Shown: positions 5,473 to 14,199 of the stretch, piece after piece | Position numbering within the stretch: position 1 is the stretch's first letter | How the letters are laid out: every line of letters begins with the position of its first letter | Program-made: the position numbers and the translations under genes | Source: SZUA-254 sp964596065 | GTDB taxonomy: Bacteria; Bacteroidota; Ignavibacteria; UBA10030; SZUA-254 | Length of the DNA stretch: 23,030 bases | Reading direction: 5' to 3' | NCBI GenBank assembly: GCA_964596065.1 | Contig: CAZQSM010000036.1 | Span: forward strand, 1-23,030 | The notes under the pieces: generated by a model | The model's database searches: none | What the model was told of the DNA's origin: nothing | Seen by the model: the letters and a program-made list of their open reading frames with translations, nothing else

Positions 5473-7155
5473 ATGGCAACAATCACCATCGACGATAAGC
5501 AATTCCCCATCGAGGGCAAGCCCACCATCATGCAGGTGGCCCTGGAGAACGGGATTTCGATCCCGCATTTCTGCTGGCATCCGCGGCTGAGCATCGCCGG
5601 CAACTGCCGCATCTGCCTCGTCGCGGTCGAAAAAATGCCGAAGCTCGCCATCTCGTGCCAGACCCCGGCCGGCGACGGGATGGTGGTCAGGACAGCGTCG
5701 CCGGAGGTCATCAACGCCCGCGAGGCCGTGATGGAGTTTCTCCTGATCAACCACCCCCTCGATTGCCCCATCTGCGACGAAGCGGGCGAGTGCAAGCTCC
5801 AGGACTACGCCTACCAGCACAGCGTGGGACAGAGCAGGTTCGAGTTCGAGAAGGTGCGCAAACCGAAACGGGTCGAGCTGGGGCCGAGGGTCACGCTCGA
5901 CACCGAGAGGTGCATCATGTGCTCGAGGTGCATCCGGTTCTGCGATGAAATCGTCGAACAGCCCCAGCTCGTCTTCACCAAACGCGGGGACCACGTCGAA
6001 CTCACGACGTTTCCCGGGGACCGGCTCGACAACGCCTATTCGATGAACACGATCGACCTCTGCCCCGTAGGGGCGCTGACGAGTACCGATTTCCGGTTCA
6101 AGTCGAGGGTATGGGAGATGTCCTCGACCGAAACCATCTGCCAGGGATGTTCGAGGGGTTGCAACGTCTCGATGTGGGTGCGGAACAACAAAATCCTTCG
6201 CCTTACGCCGAGACTGAACCCCGAGGTGAACGATTACTGGATGTGCGACAACGGTCGCCTCAACTCGTTCGCGCACGTCAACGCCGAGGACCGGATCAAA
6301 GGCCCGATGGTGAGGAAGGAGGGGGAACTTGTCGAGGTGGGCTGGGACGAGGCCGTGGCCCTGCTCGGATCGGAACTCAAGACGTTCAAGGGAAGCGAGA
6401 TTGCCGCCATCGGGTCGCCCTTTGCGACCAACGAAGACAACTACCTCTTCCGTCGGCTGATGAACCAGCTGGGCGCGGACCAATACAGCGTCCTCCCGCA
6501 CCTGCGGCCGGACGATCACGATGATTTTCTGATCACGCCCGACAAATCTCCCAACAGCCGGGGAGCGATCCTGGCCGGTTCGGCCGAGGGGAAGGCGCTC
6601 ACCGACCACGCCACCCTGATCGGAAAAATCAGCGCGGGGGAGATCAAACTCCTCTACGTGATGGAGGACGACATCGGCGCGCTGAAGGAGTTCGAGGACG
6701 TCTTCCCGAAGCTCGAAATCCTGGTCGTCCACTCGTCGAACCACAATATGACCACCAAACACGCGGACATCGTCCTCGCCTCTGCGACCTTCGCCGAAAA
6801 GGGCGGAACCATGATCAACGTGGCCGGGCGCGTGCAACGGATCAGGCCCGCGGTCGTCACCGCGTACCAGGAACGCTCGCTGGACGGGTTCTCGATGAGC
6901 CGGTGGGACAAATTCGGAGCCCATAACGACCGGTGGAACCGGGGCCTGAAGTACGATGTGCGCGACAGCTGGCGCATCCTCGCCGGGCTGGCCAACGCGC
7001 TCGGTTTCCGCTGGAAGTACCAGACCGGGCGGGACGTCTTCGCCGAAATGAGCGCGAAGATCCCGGAACTCAAGGGCCTCTCCTACCAGACCATCGACCG
7101 GATGGGGGAGACGCTCCGGGAAGGAAGAACAACCGGCGTTGCCGCGGGGGCCTGA
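5473..7155 (+). CDS. nuoG: NADH-quinone oxidoreductase subunit G, short form (560 aa)
   Basis: NuoG is the large iron-sulfur subunit of the peripheral arm of complex I. The N-terminal 2Fe-2S ferredoxin domain has C34, C45, C48 and C62. H94, C98, C101 and C107 form the His-Cys 4Fe-4S site. C147, C150, C153 and C197 form the next 4Fe-4S site, with an extra C157. C223, C226, C230 and C258 match the N7 cluster, which only some bacteria retain. A molybdopterin-oxidoreductase-like domain without a visible cofactor role fills the rest, ending after the FAEKGGTMINVAGRVQ segment. At 560 residues it is shorter than the 680-900 of many NuoG proteins and lacks the far C-terminal domain. It lies between an M16 peptidase gene and nuoH; nuoE and nuoF are absent from the window. 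No clear ribosome site is seen. Confidence 0.95.
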   Translation: MATITIDDKQFPIEGKPTIMQVALENGISIPHFCWHPRLSIAGNCRICLVAVEKMPKLAISCQTPAGDGMVVRTASPEVINAREAVMEFLLINHPLDCPICDEAGECKLQDYAYQHSVGQSRFEFEKVRKPKRVELGPRVTLDTERCIMCSRCIRFCDEIVEQPQLVFTKRGDHVELTTFPGDRLDNAYSMNTIDLCPVGALTSTDFRFKSRVWEMSSTETICQGCSRGCNVSMWVRNNKILRLTPRLNPEVNDYWMCDNGRLNSFAHVNAEDRIKGPMVRKEGELVEVGWDEAVALLGSELKTFKGSEIAAIGSPFATNEDNYLFRRLMNQLGADQYSVLPHLRPDDHDDFLITPDKSPNSRGAILAGSAEGKALTDHATLIGKISAGEIKLLYVMEDDIGALKEFEDVFPKLEILVVHSSNHNMTTKHADIVLASATFAEKGGTMINVAGRVQRIRPAVVTAYQERSLDGFSMSRWDKFGAHNDRWNRGLKYDVRDSWRILAGLANALGFRWKYQTGRDVFAEMSAKIPELKGLSYQTIDRMGETLREGRTTGVAAGA

Positions 7156-7156
7156 C

Positions 7157-8176
7157 ATGGAACTGCTGATCGAACTCGTGAAAATCGTCATCGTGATGGG
7201 CCTGCTGGTCGGCGTCGTGGCGTACACCGTCCTCCTCGAGCGCCGCGTGGCTGCCGCGATCCAGAACAGGATCGGACCGAACCGGGTCGGATGGCAGGGT
7301 CTGATGCAGCCGCTGGCCGACGTCCTGAAGCTCGTGATGAAGGAGGACATCGTCCCCGAACGGGCGAACCGCTTCATCCACCATCTCGCCCCCGTCATCT
7401 CCATCAGCATCGCGATGACGACGATGTCGGTGATCCCGTTCGGCGACTCGATCGAGCTCTTCGGCAGAACCATCAAGCTCCAGATCGCCGACGTCAATAT
7501 CGGCATCCTGTACATCCTCGCAATGACCTCCCTCGGGGTGTACGGCATCACGCTCAGCGGCTGGTCTTCGAACAGCAAGTATTCGCTGCTCGGGGGGCTC
7601 CGGTCGTGCGCCCAGATGCTCAGCTACGAAATCTCGATGGGCCTCGCGGTGATCGGGGTGGTGATGGTCGCCGGCAGCCTCCGGCTCGACACGATCGTGG
7701 CGCTCCAGTCCGGCTGGGCGTGGAACATCGTCCTTCAGCCGATCGGCTTCATCACGTTCACCGTCGCCGCATTCGCGGAGACGAACCGGCATCCGTTCGA
7801 CCTGCCGGAGGCCGAACCGGAACTGGTGGGAGGATACCACACGGAATACAGCGGACTGAAATTCGGGCTGTTTTTCCTGGCCGAATACGCCAACATGGTG
7901 GTGGCGAGCGCCCTCATCACGACGCTCTTCCTCGGGGGATGGCAGATCCCCTACGCGGCGGAGCTGGGGCTCTCGGGAAACCTCCTCAGCCTGCTCCAGG
8001 TGGCCGCGTTCTGCCTCAAGACCGGTTTGCTCGTGCTCTTTTTCATCCTCATACGGTGGACGATACCGCGGTTTCGTTACGACCAGCTGATGAACCTCGG
8101 TTGGAAATTCATGCTGCCGATGGCGGTGCTCAACATCGTCGCCACCGGTCTGGTGATCCTGTTCCTCGGACGTTAA
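7157..8176 (+). CDS. nuoH: NADH-quinone oxidoreductase subunit H (339 aa)
   Basis: NuoH is the membrane subunit at the junction with the peripheral arm; it forms part of the quinone pocket and the first proton path. Signature segments are LLERRVAAAIQNRIGPNRVG near the N-terminus, AETNRHPFDLPEAEPELVGG with its acidic loop near residues 207-226, and YHTEYSG after it. About eight hydrophobic helices are visible and the length is normal. The ATG at 7157 is one base after the nuoG stop, which fits translational coupling. A TTG 18 nt upstream, inside nuoG, is in frame but not needed. Confidence 0.96.
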   Translation: MELLIELVKIVIVMGLLVGVVAYTVLLERRVAAAIQNRIGPNRVGWQGLMQPLADVLKLVMKEDIVPERANRFIHHLAPVISISIAMTTMSVIPFGDSIELFGRTIKLQIADVNIGILYILAMTSLGVYGITLSGWSSNSKYSLLGGLRSCAQMLSYEISMGLAVIGVVMVAGSLRLDTIVALQSGWAWNIVLQPIGFITFTVAAFAETNRHPFDLPEAEPELVGGYHTEYSGLKFGLFFLAEYANMVVASALITTLFLGGWQIPYAAELGLSGNLLSLLQVAAFCLKTGLLVLFFILIRWTIPRFRYDQLMNLGWKFMLPMAVLNIVATGLVILFLGR

Positions 8177-8207
8177 CCGTGTTCAACCATCACCGAATGA
8201 CCTCCCT

Positions 8208-8711
8208 GTGAAAAAGCAACAACCTCCGATCATCCACGGCAAGGACCTCACGTTCTGGCAGCGGCTCTATATCCCCGAAATCCTCCGGGGCCTCAGGATC
8301 ACCATCACCCAGATGTTCAGGCCGAAATTCACCCGGCAGTATCCCGAGGAGCGCTGGAACCCGACGGCCGCGTTCCGGGGCCGGCCGGTGCTCGTGGAGG
8401 ACCACGGGGTCGAGCGGTGCGTGGCGTGCGGGTTGTGTTCCAGGGTGTGTCCGGCTCTCGCCATCGAGGTCCAGGCGTCGGAATCCCCCTTCTGGAAGGA
8501 ACGCTACCCGGTGCGCTTCGAGATCAACATGCTGCGCTGCATATTTTGCGGGTTTTGCGAGGAGGTCTGCCCCGAGGAGGCGATCGTGATGAGCAAGGAG
8601 TACGAACTGACATTCCTCAGCCAGGAGGCGGGAATTTACGGGAAGGAGAAGCTCCTGACGCCGGCCGCAGAACTCAAGGACCGGCTCGAATACCTCCGGA
8701 GCCAACGGTAG
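8208..8711 (+). CDS. nuoI: NADH-quinone oxidoreductase subunit I (167 aa)
   Basis: NuoI carries the two 4Fe-4S clusters N6a and N6b that pass electrons towards N2 and quinone. The ligands are clear: C71, C74, C77, C81 and C111, C114, C117, C121, in CVACGLCSRVCP and CIFCGFCEEVCP. The start is GTG at 8208; the ATG 11 nt upstream is out of frame and meets a stop at once. The gene follows nuoH by 31 nt. The canonical order would continue with nuoJ, but here an unrelated peptidase follows, so the complex I genes are split between loci. Confidence 0.95.
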   Translation: MKKQQPPIIHGKDLTFWQRLYIPEILRGLRITITQMFRPKFTRQYPEERWNPTAAFRGRPVLVEDHGVERCVACGLCSRVCPALAIEVQASESPFWKERYPVRFEINMLRCIFCGFCEEVCPEEAIVMSKEYELTFLSQEAGIYGKEKLLTPAAELKDRLEYLRSQR

Positions 8712-8822
8712 ACTCCGCACCGGTGCGCCGGCCCTCCGGCCGCCAACATTGCGTCATTCCCGCCGTATATGATGCGTATGCGATATCGACTCGTCCGTGA
8801 CACTCTATCCAGGAGCAAAACC
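8712..8822. other. 111-bp intergenic region with GC-rich palindromes
   Basis: The palindrome GCACCGGTGC (8717-8726) is followed by a small hairpin, CGGCC (8729-8733) with GGCCG (8738-8742). Neither has a T-run, so neither is a clear terminator. I see no convincing promoter for the next gene here: the best pair, TTGCGT and TATGAT, is only 13 nt apart. Confidence 0.3.
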
Positions 8823-10193
8823 ATGAACCATCTTCTACGGTGCCTGTTCATCTGTCTCGTCGCGTTCCCGGCGGCGGGAAGGGCCCAATTGTCCCTCTCG
8901 TACGAAAAATTCACGCTGCCCAACGGGCTCGACGTCATCCTCCACGAGGACCATACCCTTCCCCTCGTTTCCGTCAACACTTATTACCACGTCGGTTCTG
9001 GGAATGAAAAACCGGGCCGGACCGGGTTCGCCCACCTCTTCGAACACCTGATGTTCGAGGGATCGGCCAACGTCCCCGAGGGAAAATTCGACGAATGGCT
9101 CGAGGCCGCCGGCGGCAACAACAACGGATCCACCAACGCCGACCGGACAAACTATTACCAGGACGCACCCTCCAACGCGCTGGAGCTGGCGATCTTCCTC
9201 GAGGCCGACAGGATGGGCGGTCTCCTCACGACGATGTCGCCGGGAAAGGTCGACGGCCAGCGGGACGTGGTCAAGAACGAGCGCCGGCAGTCGTACGAGA
9301 ACCGTCCCTACGGCATGGCCGACATCGCGATCTCCGGTAGCCTCTATCCCCCGGAGCATCCGTACCACTGGCCGACGATCGGATCCATGGCCGACCTCTC
9401 CGCCGCGAGTTACGACGACGTCGTCGAATTCTTCAAGACGTACTACGCCCCGAACAACGCGAGCGTGGTGATCGCCGGCGATCTCGACCCGGCCGCGACC
9501 CGCGCGCTCGTGACGAAATGGTTCGGCCCGATCCCCGCCGGCCCGCCCGTCCCACCCATCGATCCCCCCGTCGCAGTACTCACGGGGGAAAAACGCTCGA
9601 TGATGGAAGATAAGGTTCAGCTGCCCCGGATCTACATGTGCTGGCTCACGCCGGCCTCGTTCGCGCCGGGAGACGCCGAGATGGACCTCCTCGCCGGCGT
9701 GCTCACGGGGGGGAAGAACTCGCGGCTCTACAAGAAACTGGTCTACGAGCTGCAGATCGCCCAGGACGTCTCGGCGGGACAGGCCTCCCGGGCCCTCGGA
9801 TCGTATTTCACCATCGTCGCGACCGCGAGGGCCGGTCATACGCTGGGGGAGATCGAGGCGATCATCCAGGAGGAGATCGACAGGCTCAGGACGTCGCCGC
9901 CTGACCCCCGGGAACTCGCCCGGACGGTGAACGGCTATGAATCCTCATACCTCGCGAGGCTGCAGGGGGTCGGGGGGTTCGGCGGGAAGGCCGATCTGCT
10001 CAATAACTACTACACGCGCACCGGCAACCCCGACTACCTGAACGAAGATTTTTCACGCTACACGGCGATCGCCCCCGACGACATCACCGCCGCGGCGCAG
10101 CGCTATCTGCGCGACGACGGGAGGGTCGTCCTCAGCGTCGTCCCCGAGGGAATGCCGGCCCTGGCCGCGCCGTCGAAAGGGGGCACCCGATGA
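8823..10193 (+). CDS. exported M16 zinc peptidase, catalytic subunit (456 aa)
   Basis: The first 21 residues are a Sec signal peptide (MNHLLRCLFICLVAFPAAG, then RAQ), so the enzyme acts in the periplasm. The zinc motif HLFEH is at 71-75 (H71, E74, H75), with E153 in VKNERRQSYENRP as the likely third ligand. Other family landmarks are FDEWLEAAGGNNNGSTNADR and GDLDPAATRALV. The length of about 450 residues fits the half-size M16 subunits that work as dimers. The start is chosen because AGGAG (8811-8815) lies 7 nt before this ATG and the signal peptide begins there; an in-frame ATG at 8769 would put 18 extra basic residues ahead of it. The gene overlaps the next M16 gene by 4 nt (ATGA), pointing to a heterodimer. 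Confidence 0.92.
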   Translation: MNHLLRCLFICLVAFPAAGRAQLSLSYEKFTLPNGLDVILHEDHTLPLVSVNTYYHVGSGNEKPGRTGFAHLFEHLMFEGSANVPEGKFDEWLEAAGGNNNGSTNADRTNYYQDAPSNALELAIFLEADRMGGLLTTMSPGKVDGQRDVVKNERRQSYENRPYGMADIAISGSLYPPEHPYHWPTIGSMADLSAASYDDVVEFFKTYYAPNNASVVIAGDLDPAATRALVTKWFGPIPAGPPVPPIDPPVAVLTGEKRSMMEDKVQLPRIYMCWLTPASFAPGDAEMDLLAGVLTGGKNSRLYKKLVYELQIAQDVSAGQASRALGSYFTIVATARAGHTLGEIEAIIQEEIDRLRTSPPDPRELARTVNGYESSYLARLQGVGGFGGKADLLNNYYTRTGNPDYLNEDFSRYTAIAPDDITAAAQRYLRDDGRVVLSVVPEGMPALAAPSKGGTR

Positions 10194-11665
10194 ACGGATT
10201 CCGATCGCCGAAGTCGTGGGGCGCCGGGCGCGCCATCGTGGCCCTGTTCCTCATGCTCGCGGTTCCACAATTCACGACGGCACAGCAGAGTCCGATCCCC
10301 CTCGGACCCCCCCCGGCCCTGAAGCTTCCGGTGCCGCACCATTTTCGGCTCGGCAACGGTCTCCGGGTCGTGTTGATGGAAAACCACAAGGTCCCCCTGG
10401 TCGAGGTGGAAATGATCGTGCGGGGGGGATCGGTCCTCGATCCGCCGGGGAAAACCGGCCTCGCGGGGATGACCGCGGAGATGATGGAGGAGGGGGCCGG
10501 AGGGAGAAGCTCCCTGGCGTACGCCGACGCGGTCGACTTCCTGGGAGCATCGGTTTCGGCATATTCGAGCATCCACTCCTCGGGGGTGAGCCTCTTCACA
10601 CCGCTCTCCAAACTCGATTCCGGGATGGCTCTCTTCGCGGACATGCTGCTGCGGCCGGCATTCCCGGAACAGGAGCTCGAGCGGCTGCGCGACGAACGGC
10701 TGACGTCGCTGATGCAATGGCACGATCAACCGAGGGCCATCGCGTCCGCGATCTTCAACCAGACGCTCTACGGGAAATCCCACCCGTACGGGCTGACCTC
10801 GCTCGGGGACGAGGCGAGCATCAGGGGGATCAGCATCGGGGATGTTCGCGATTTTCACAGGCGCATCTACACTCCGGAGAACGCAACCGCCATTGTCGTG
10901 GGGGACATCGCTCCCGACCTGGCGCGGCGGCTCCTGGAACGCCACTTCGGATCGTGGACCGGCGGCTCCGTCGAAGTGCCGCTGCCCGCCCCGGCCCCCC
11001 AGGTGACCTCGCGGGAAGTGATCCTCGTCGACAAGCCGGGTGCCGCGCAGAGTGAGATCCGGATCGGGCGGATCGGCGTCGACCGCCTCACGCCCGACTA
11101 TTACCCGATCCTCGTGATGAATACGATCCTCGGCGGATCGTTTTCGTCGAGGCTCAATCAGAACCTGCGGGAGAGGAACGGGTACAGTTATGGGGCGGGC
11201 TCGGGCTTCGATTTCAGGCTCTCCGCGGGCCCCTTCCGGGCGGCCGCGGCGGTCCAGACCGACGTCACGGACAAGGCGCTGGTCGAATTCATCAACGAAC
11301 TCACCGCGATCCGCGAGACGGTGTCGGACGAGGAGCTTGCCCGGGCGAAGAACTACCTCGCGCTCCTGTACCCCACCAACTTTGAAACGATCTCCGACGC
11401 GTCCGGGCAGCTCGCCGAGCTGGTGGTGTACGGCCTCTCCGACGACCTGTTCAACACGTATGTCACAAAGGTCCTGGCGGTCACCGGGGAGGACGTCCGG
11501 CGGGTCGCGAGGAGCTACGTCGACCCGGAGACGGTGGCGATCATCGTTGTGGGGGACCGGCAGAAAATCGAACCCGGCATCCGGGCGCTCGGCCTCGGTC
11601 CGATCCGCAACCTGACCATCGAGGATGTCCTCGGTCCGGTCCCGTCCGTCGGCGGGAGGCAGTGA
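10190..11665 (+). CDS. exported M16 peptidase-like protein lacking the zinc motif (491 aa)
   Basis: An N-terminal hydrophobic segment (AIVALFLMLAVPQFTTAQQ, about 15-33) looks like a signal peptide. The fold is M16, but where HxxEH should be the sequence reads GMTAE (93-97), so zinc cannot be bound there. The C-terminal half keeps NLRERNGYSYGAGSG, with the Arg/Tyr elements that help hold substrate in the partner's active site. This matches known bacterial M16 heterodimers and mitochondrial processing peptidase, where one subunit is catalytic and the other is not. Start and stop overlap the upstream catalytic gene (ATGA), which supports equal synthesis of the pair. Physiological substrates are unknown. 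Confidence 0.9.
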   Translation: MNGFRSPKSWGAGRAIVALFLMLAVPQFTTAQQSPIPLGPPPALKLPVPHHFRLGNGLRVVLMENHKVPLVEVEMIVRGGSVLDPPGKTGLAGMTAEMMEEGAGGRSSLAYADAVDFLGASVSAYSSIHSSGVSLFTPLSKLDSGMALFADMLLRPAFPEQELERLRDERLTSLMQWHDQPRAIASAIFNQTLYGKSHPYGLTSLGDEASIRGISIGDVRDFHRRIYTPENATAIVVGDIAPDLARRLLERHFGSWTGGSVEVPLPAPAPQVTSREVILVDKPGAAQSEIRIGRIGVDRLTPDYYPILVMNTILGGSFSSRLNQNLRERNGYSYGAGSGFDFRLSAGPFRAAAAVQTDVTDKALVEFINELTAIRETVSDEELARAKNYLALLYPTNFETISDASGQLAELVVYGLSDDLFNTYVTKVLAVTGEDVRRVARSYVDPETVAIIVVGDRQKIEPGIRALGLGPIRNLTIEDVLGPVPSVGGRQ

Positions 11666-11666
11666 G

Positions 11667-14192
11667 ATGGCGGTACCGCGCCCCCGGGGGTCCGGGAGGA
11701 TCCGGCGTCGGGTGATCCGCCCCGCGTTCCTCGGGATGCTCGTGGCGCTCGCGCTCCAGGCCGGGTTGTCGGCCGACCAGGCGTGGAGGAAACGCGGCGT
11801 CGCCGCCGGATTGACTGTGGCGATCAACCCTCTCAATCCCGGCACCCTCTTCGCCGAGGGGAGCGCCGGTGCGATCATCGTGTCCTACGACCGGGGCATC
11901 ACCTGGGGCCATTGGAGCAACCCCGGCCTGATCGCCATCCGCCAGATCCTCATCCATCCGGCGGACACGAACATCGTCCTGTGTGCCGCCGGAAGCGGCG
12001 GGCTGCGGCGCACCACCGACTATGGGGCCACCTGGTCCACCGTGCTCCCCGATTTTTCAATCGACGGGGAGAGCATCTCCGCGTATCCCTCCAACCCCGA
12101 CACGGTCTACGCCGGAAATTTTCCCGACGGCGTGCTCCACCTCAGCACGGACCGGGGGGAGACCTGGTCGGTCAGGGGCATCTCGTCAAACCGGCTCTGT
12201 GCCCTGGCGGTGAAGCCGGACAATCCCCTCGTGCTCTGCGCCGGCACCGGCGGGGGGACCATCTCCCGCACGACCGACGGGGGGGTGAGCTGGAGCGTCG
12301 TCAAGCCGGGGACGGCGGGCGGCAATTTCCAGGAGGTTCCCTTCATCGCCTATCACCCCCTGGATCCGCTCCTCGCCTACGCGACGACGTACGGCGCACT
12401 CGATTCCACGCTCGACGTCTGGAAATCGACCGACGCCGGCGCCACCTGGAGCAGAACCGCCCTCCGGAAGTTCGGCACCTGGGCGCTCACGCTCGATCCA
12501 ACCGACGTGAACGTCCTCTACGCCGGGTCCTTCAGCGGGATCCTCTCCACCGTCTACCGGTCGACCGACGGCGGGGCGAGCTGGAGTTCGCTCGGGACGG
12601 GTCTGCCCGCGGGGAGTTATATGTGGAGCCTCAAAATCCATCCGGTCGAACCCTCCCTGGTGTGGCTGGCCGCGACCGCCGGATTCTTCGGTGAGCTGGG
12701 GATCTTCCGCCTGCTCCCCGCCTCCGGCGTGATCCGCGGGGCGCTCCTCGACGCCGATGCCGGCGACACCGTCCGAAACGGCGTCGTCCGGAACCCCGTG
12801 ACCGGAGACGAGTGGGACATCACCCCGATTGACCCGGTGTTTTCGTTCGGCTACTATGAGGGGGACCCGTCCACGACGCCGGAGCTTTCCGCCTCGGCCT
12901 GGCCGTTCCGGGCACGGACCTTCGCCGCGGCCTTCGTCATCGATTCCACCGTCGGCGCGGACATCCCGATGACCCGACTGGGGATGGCAGTCGTCTCGGG
13001 GGTCGTGACCGACAGCATCGGAGCCACGCCGGTGGGGGCGAGACTCACCCTCCTCGGGCGGAGGTCGATCGGGGACACATCGTACGCGGCGCTGTCGGAT
13101 TCCTCGGGGACATTCCGGTTCGACAGTCTCTTCCTGACCGAACCGGGCGTCAACGGGTATGACTCCCTCGTCGTCGATCCCGCGATCCCGGCCAGTGGAA
13201 TCGTCGTCGTGCCGGTCACGATCGCCGGCGATACAAATCTCGACATCAGGCTGGGCCGGGCGGAGGTCTTTATCGTGTCGACGTTCGACGACGGGGGATA
13301 CAGCGGGTACTATGAAGCCGCGCTGGCGGCCAACGGCATCCGGTCGGCGAAGTGGAATGTTCTGAGGCAGGGGCCGGCGCCGATGACACGGACCGCGGAA
13401 TTCGGCAGGCGGATCCTCGTCTATTACACCGGCGACCACGCCGACACCGTCCCCGGAGCTGACCTCGATTCCCTGGCTGGAGTGCTCGCGTCCGGATCAC
13501 ACCTCCTCCTGATGGGTCAGAACCTCGTCGAACGTAACGGGGGCGGGACCCTCTTCGCGGACCTGCTCCGGGTGGGGTTCGCCGCGAATACGCCGCTGGC
13601 GTTCAACCGGGCGGTCCCCGGCGAGATCCTCGCCGGCCTTGAATTTTTCACCACCGGGCCCGGGATCATCCCCCAGACGTCCCGGGACGTGCTGACGCCG
13701 CTCGAGAGCGCGACGCGCGGGATCCTCGATTACGGCGCGAACACGGGTGGCACCGCTGCGGTCCGGAGGGGCCCTCTCTTCGACAGCTCACGGGCGATCG
13801 TTGCGGGCTTCGGGCTGGAGGGGGTGTACACCCCGCAGAAGAGGGCGGAGCTGGTGGGGCGGTTGGTCGGCTACCTCGGGGGTTCGATCGTGACGGGTGT
13901 CGGCGGGTCCCCCGGCCGGGCCCTCCCCGCGGAATTCCGGGTCGTCGGCAATTATCCCAATCCGTTCAATCCGTCGACGTCGATCCTCATCGACGTACCC
14001 TCCCGGCAGAAAATCACCGTGGGGGTCCACGACGTGCTCGGGCGTACGGTGGGGATCGCCTTTGAGGGATACGCGGAGCCGGGGAGGCTGGCGGTGCGCT
14101 GGGACGCCCCGGGTCATCCCGGGGGAGTCTATTTCTACAGGGTCAGCGCGCCCGGCGTCGCGATGACGGGAAAGATGCTCCTGCTGCGTTGA
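11667..14192 (+). CDS. secreted beta-propeller protein with T9SS sorting domain (841 aa)
   Basis: A basic N-terminus and hydrophobic stretch (about residues 18-36) form a signal peptide. The first 330 residues or so hold repeated BNR/sortilin-like blades, for example RRTTDYGATWS, STDRGETWS, RTTDGGVSWS, KSTDAGATWS and RSTDGGASWS. A carboxypeptidase-regulatory-like beta sandwich follows (from VVSGVVTDSIGATPVGARLT), then an alpha/beta region starting FIVSTFDDGGYSGYYEAAL that resembles glutamine-amidotransferase-like folds. The C-terminal 85 residues carry NYPNPFNPSTS and end in YFYRVSAPG...GKMLLLR, a type A T9SS sorting domain, so the protein should be exported through the outer membrane and attached or released there. 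ATG at 11667 has GGGAGG (11654-11659) 7 nt upstream and follows the M16 stop by 1 nt, so it belongs to that operon. The binding target is unknown. Confidence 0.88.
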   Translation: MAVPRPRGSGRIRRRVIRPAFLGMLVALALQAGLSADQAWRKRGVAAGLTVAINPLNPGTLFAEGSAGAIIVSYDRGITWGHWSNPGLIAIRQILIHPADTNIVLCAAGSGGLRRTTDYGATWSTVLPDFSIDGESISAYPSNPDTVYAGNFPDGVLHLSTDRGETWSVRGISSNRLCALAVKPDNPLVLCAGTGGGTISRTTDGGVSWSVVKPGTAGGNFQEVPFIAYHPLDPLLAYATTYGALDSTLDVWKSTDAGATWSRTALRKFGTWALTLDPTDVNVLYAGSFSGILSTVYRSTDGGASWSSLGTGLPAGSYMWSLKIHPVEPSLVWLAATAGFFGELGIFRLLPASGVIRGALLDADAGDTVRNGVVRNPVTGDEWDITPIDPVFSFGYYEGDPSTTPELSASAWPFRARTFAAAFVIDSTVGADIPMTRLGMAVVSGVVTDSIGATPVGARLTLLGRRSIGDTSYAALSDSSGTFRFDSLFLTEPGVNGYDSLVVDPAIPASGIVVVPVTIAGDTNLDIRLGRAEVFIVSTFDDGGYSGYYEAALAANGIRSAKWNVLRQGPAPMTRTAEFGRRILVYYTGDHADTVPGADLDSLAGVLASGSHLLLMGQNLVERNGGGTLFADLLRVGFAANTPLAFNRAVPGEILAGLEFFTTGPGIIPQTSRDVLTPLESATRGILDYGANTGGTAAVRRGPLFDSSRAIVAGFGLEGVYTPQKRAELVGRLVGYLGGSIVTGVGGSPGRALPAEFRVVGNYPNPFNPSTSILIDVPSRQKITVGVHDVLGRTVGIAFEGYAEPGRLAVRWDAPGHPGGVYFYRVSAPGVAMTGKMLLLR

Positions 14193-14199
14193 CCCGGCG

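Noticed and set aside
5455..7578. Minus-strand 707-aa ORF
   Set aside because: It is antisense to nuoG and the start of nuoH, has low-complexity His/Asp/Arg/Val-rich composition typical of GC-rich shadow frames, and no domain.
11667..11780. Twin-arginine (Tat) signal on the propeller protein
   Set aside because: The basic run RIRRRVIRPAFLG contains paired Arg but does not fit the S/T-RRxFLK pattern, and an exported propeller needs no cofactor folding; a Sec signal is simpler.
10103..11878. Minus-strand 591-aa ORF
   Set aside because: It is antisense to a well-supported M16 gene and has shadow-frame composition.
12186..13439. Minus-strand 417-aa ORF
   Set aside because: It is antisense to the secreted propeller gene; the composition is Arg/Gly/Asp/Pro-rich with no recognisable motif.
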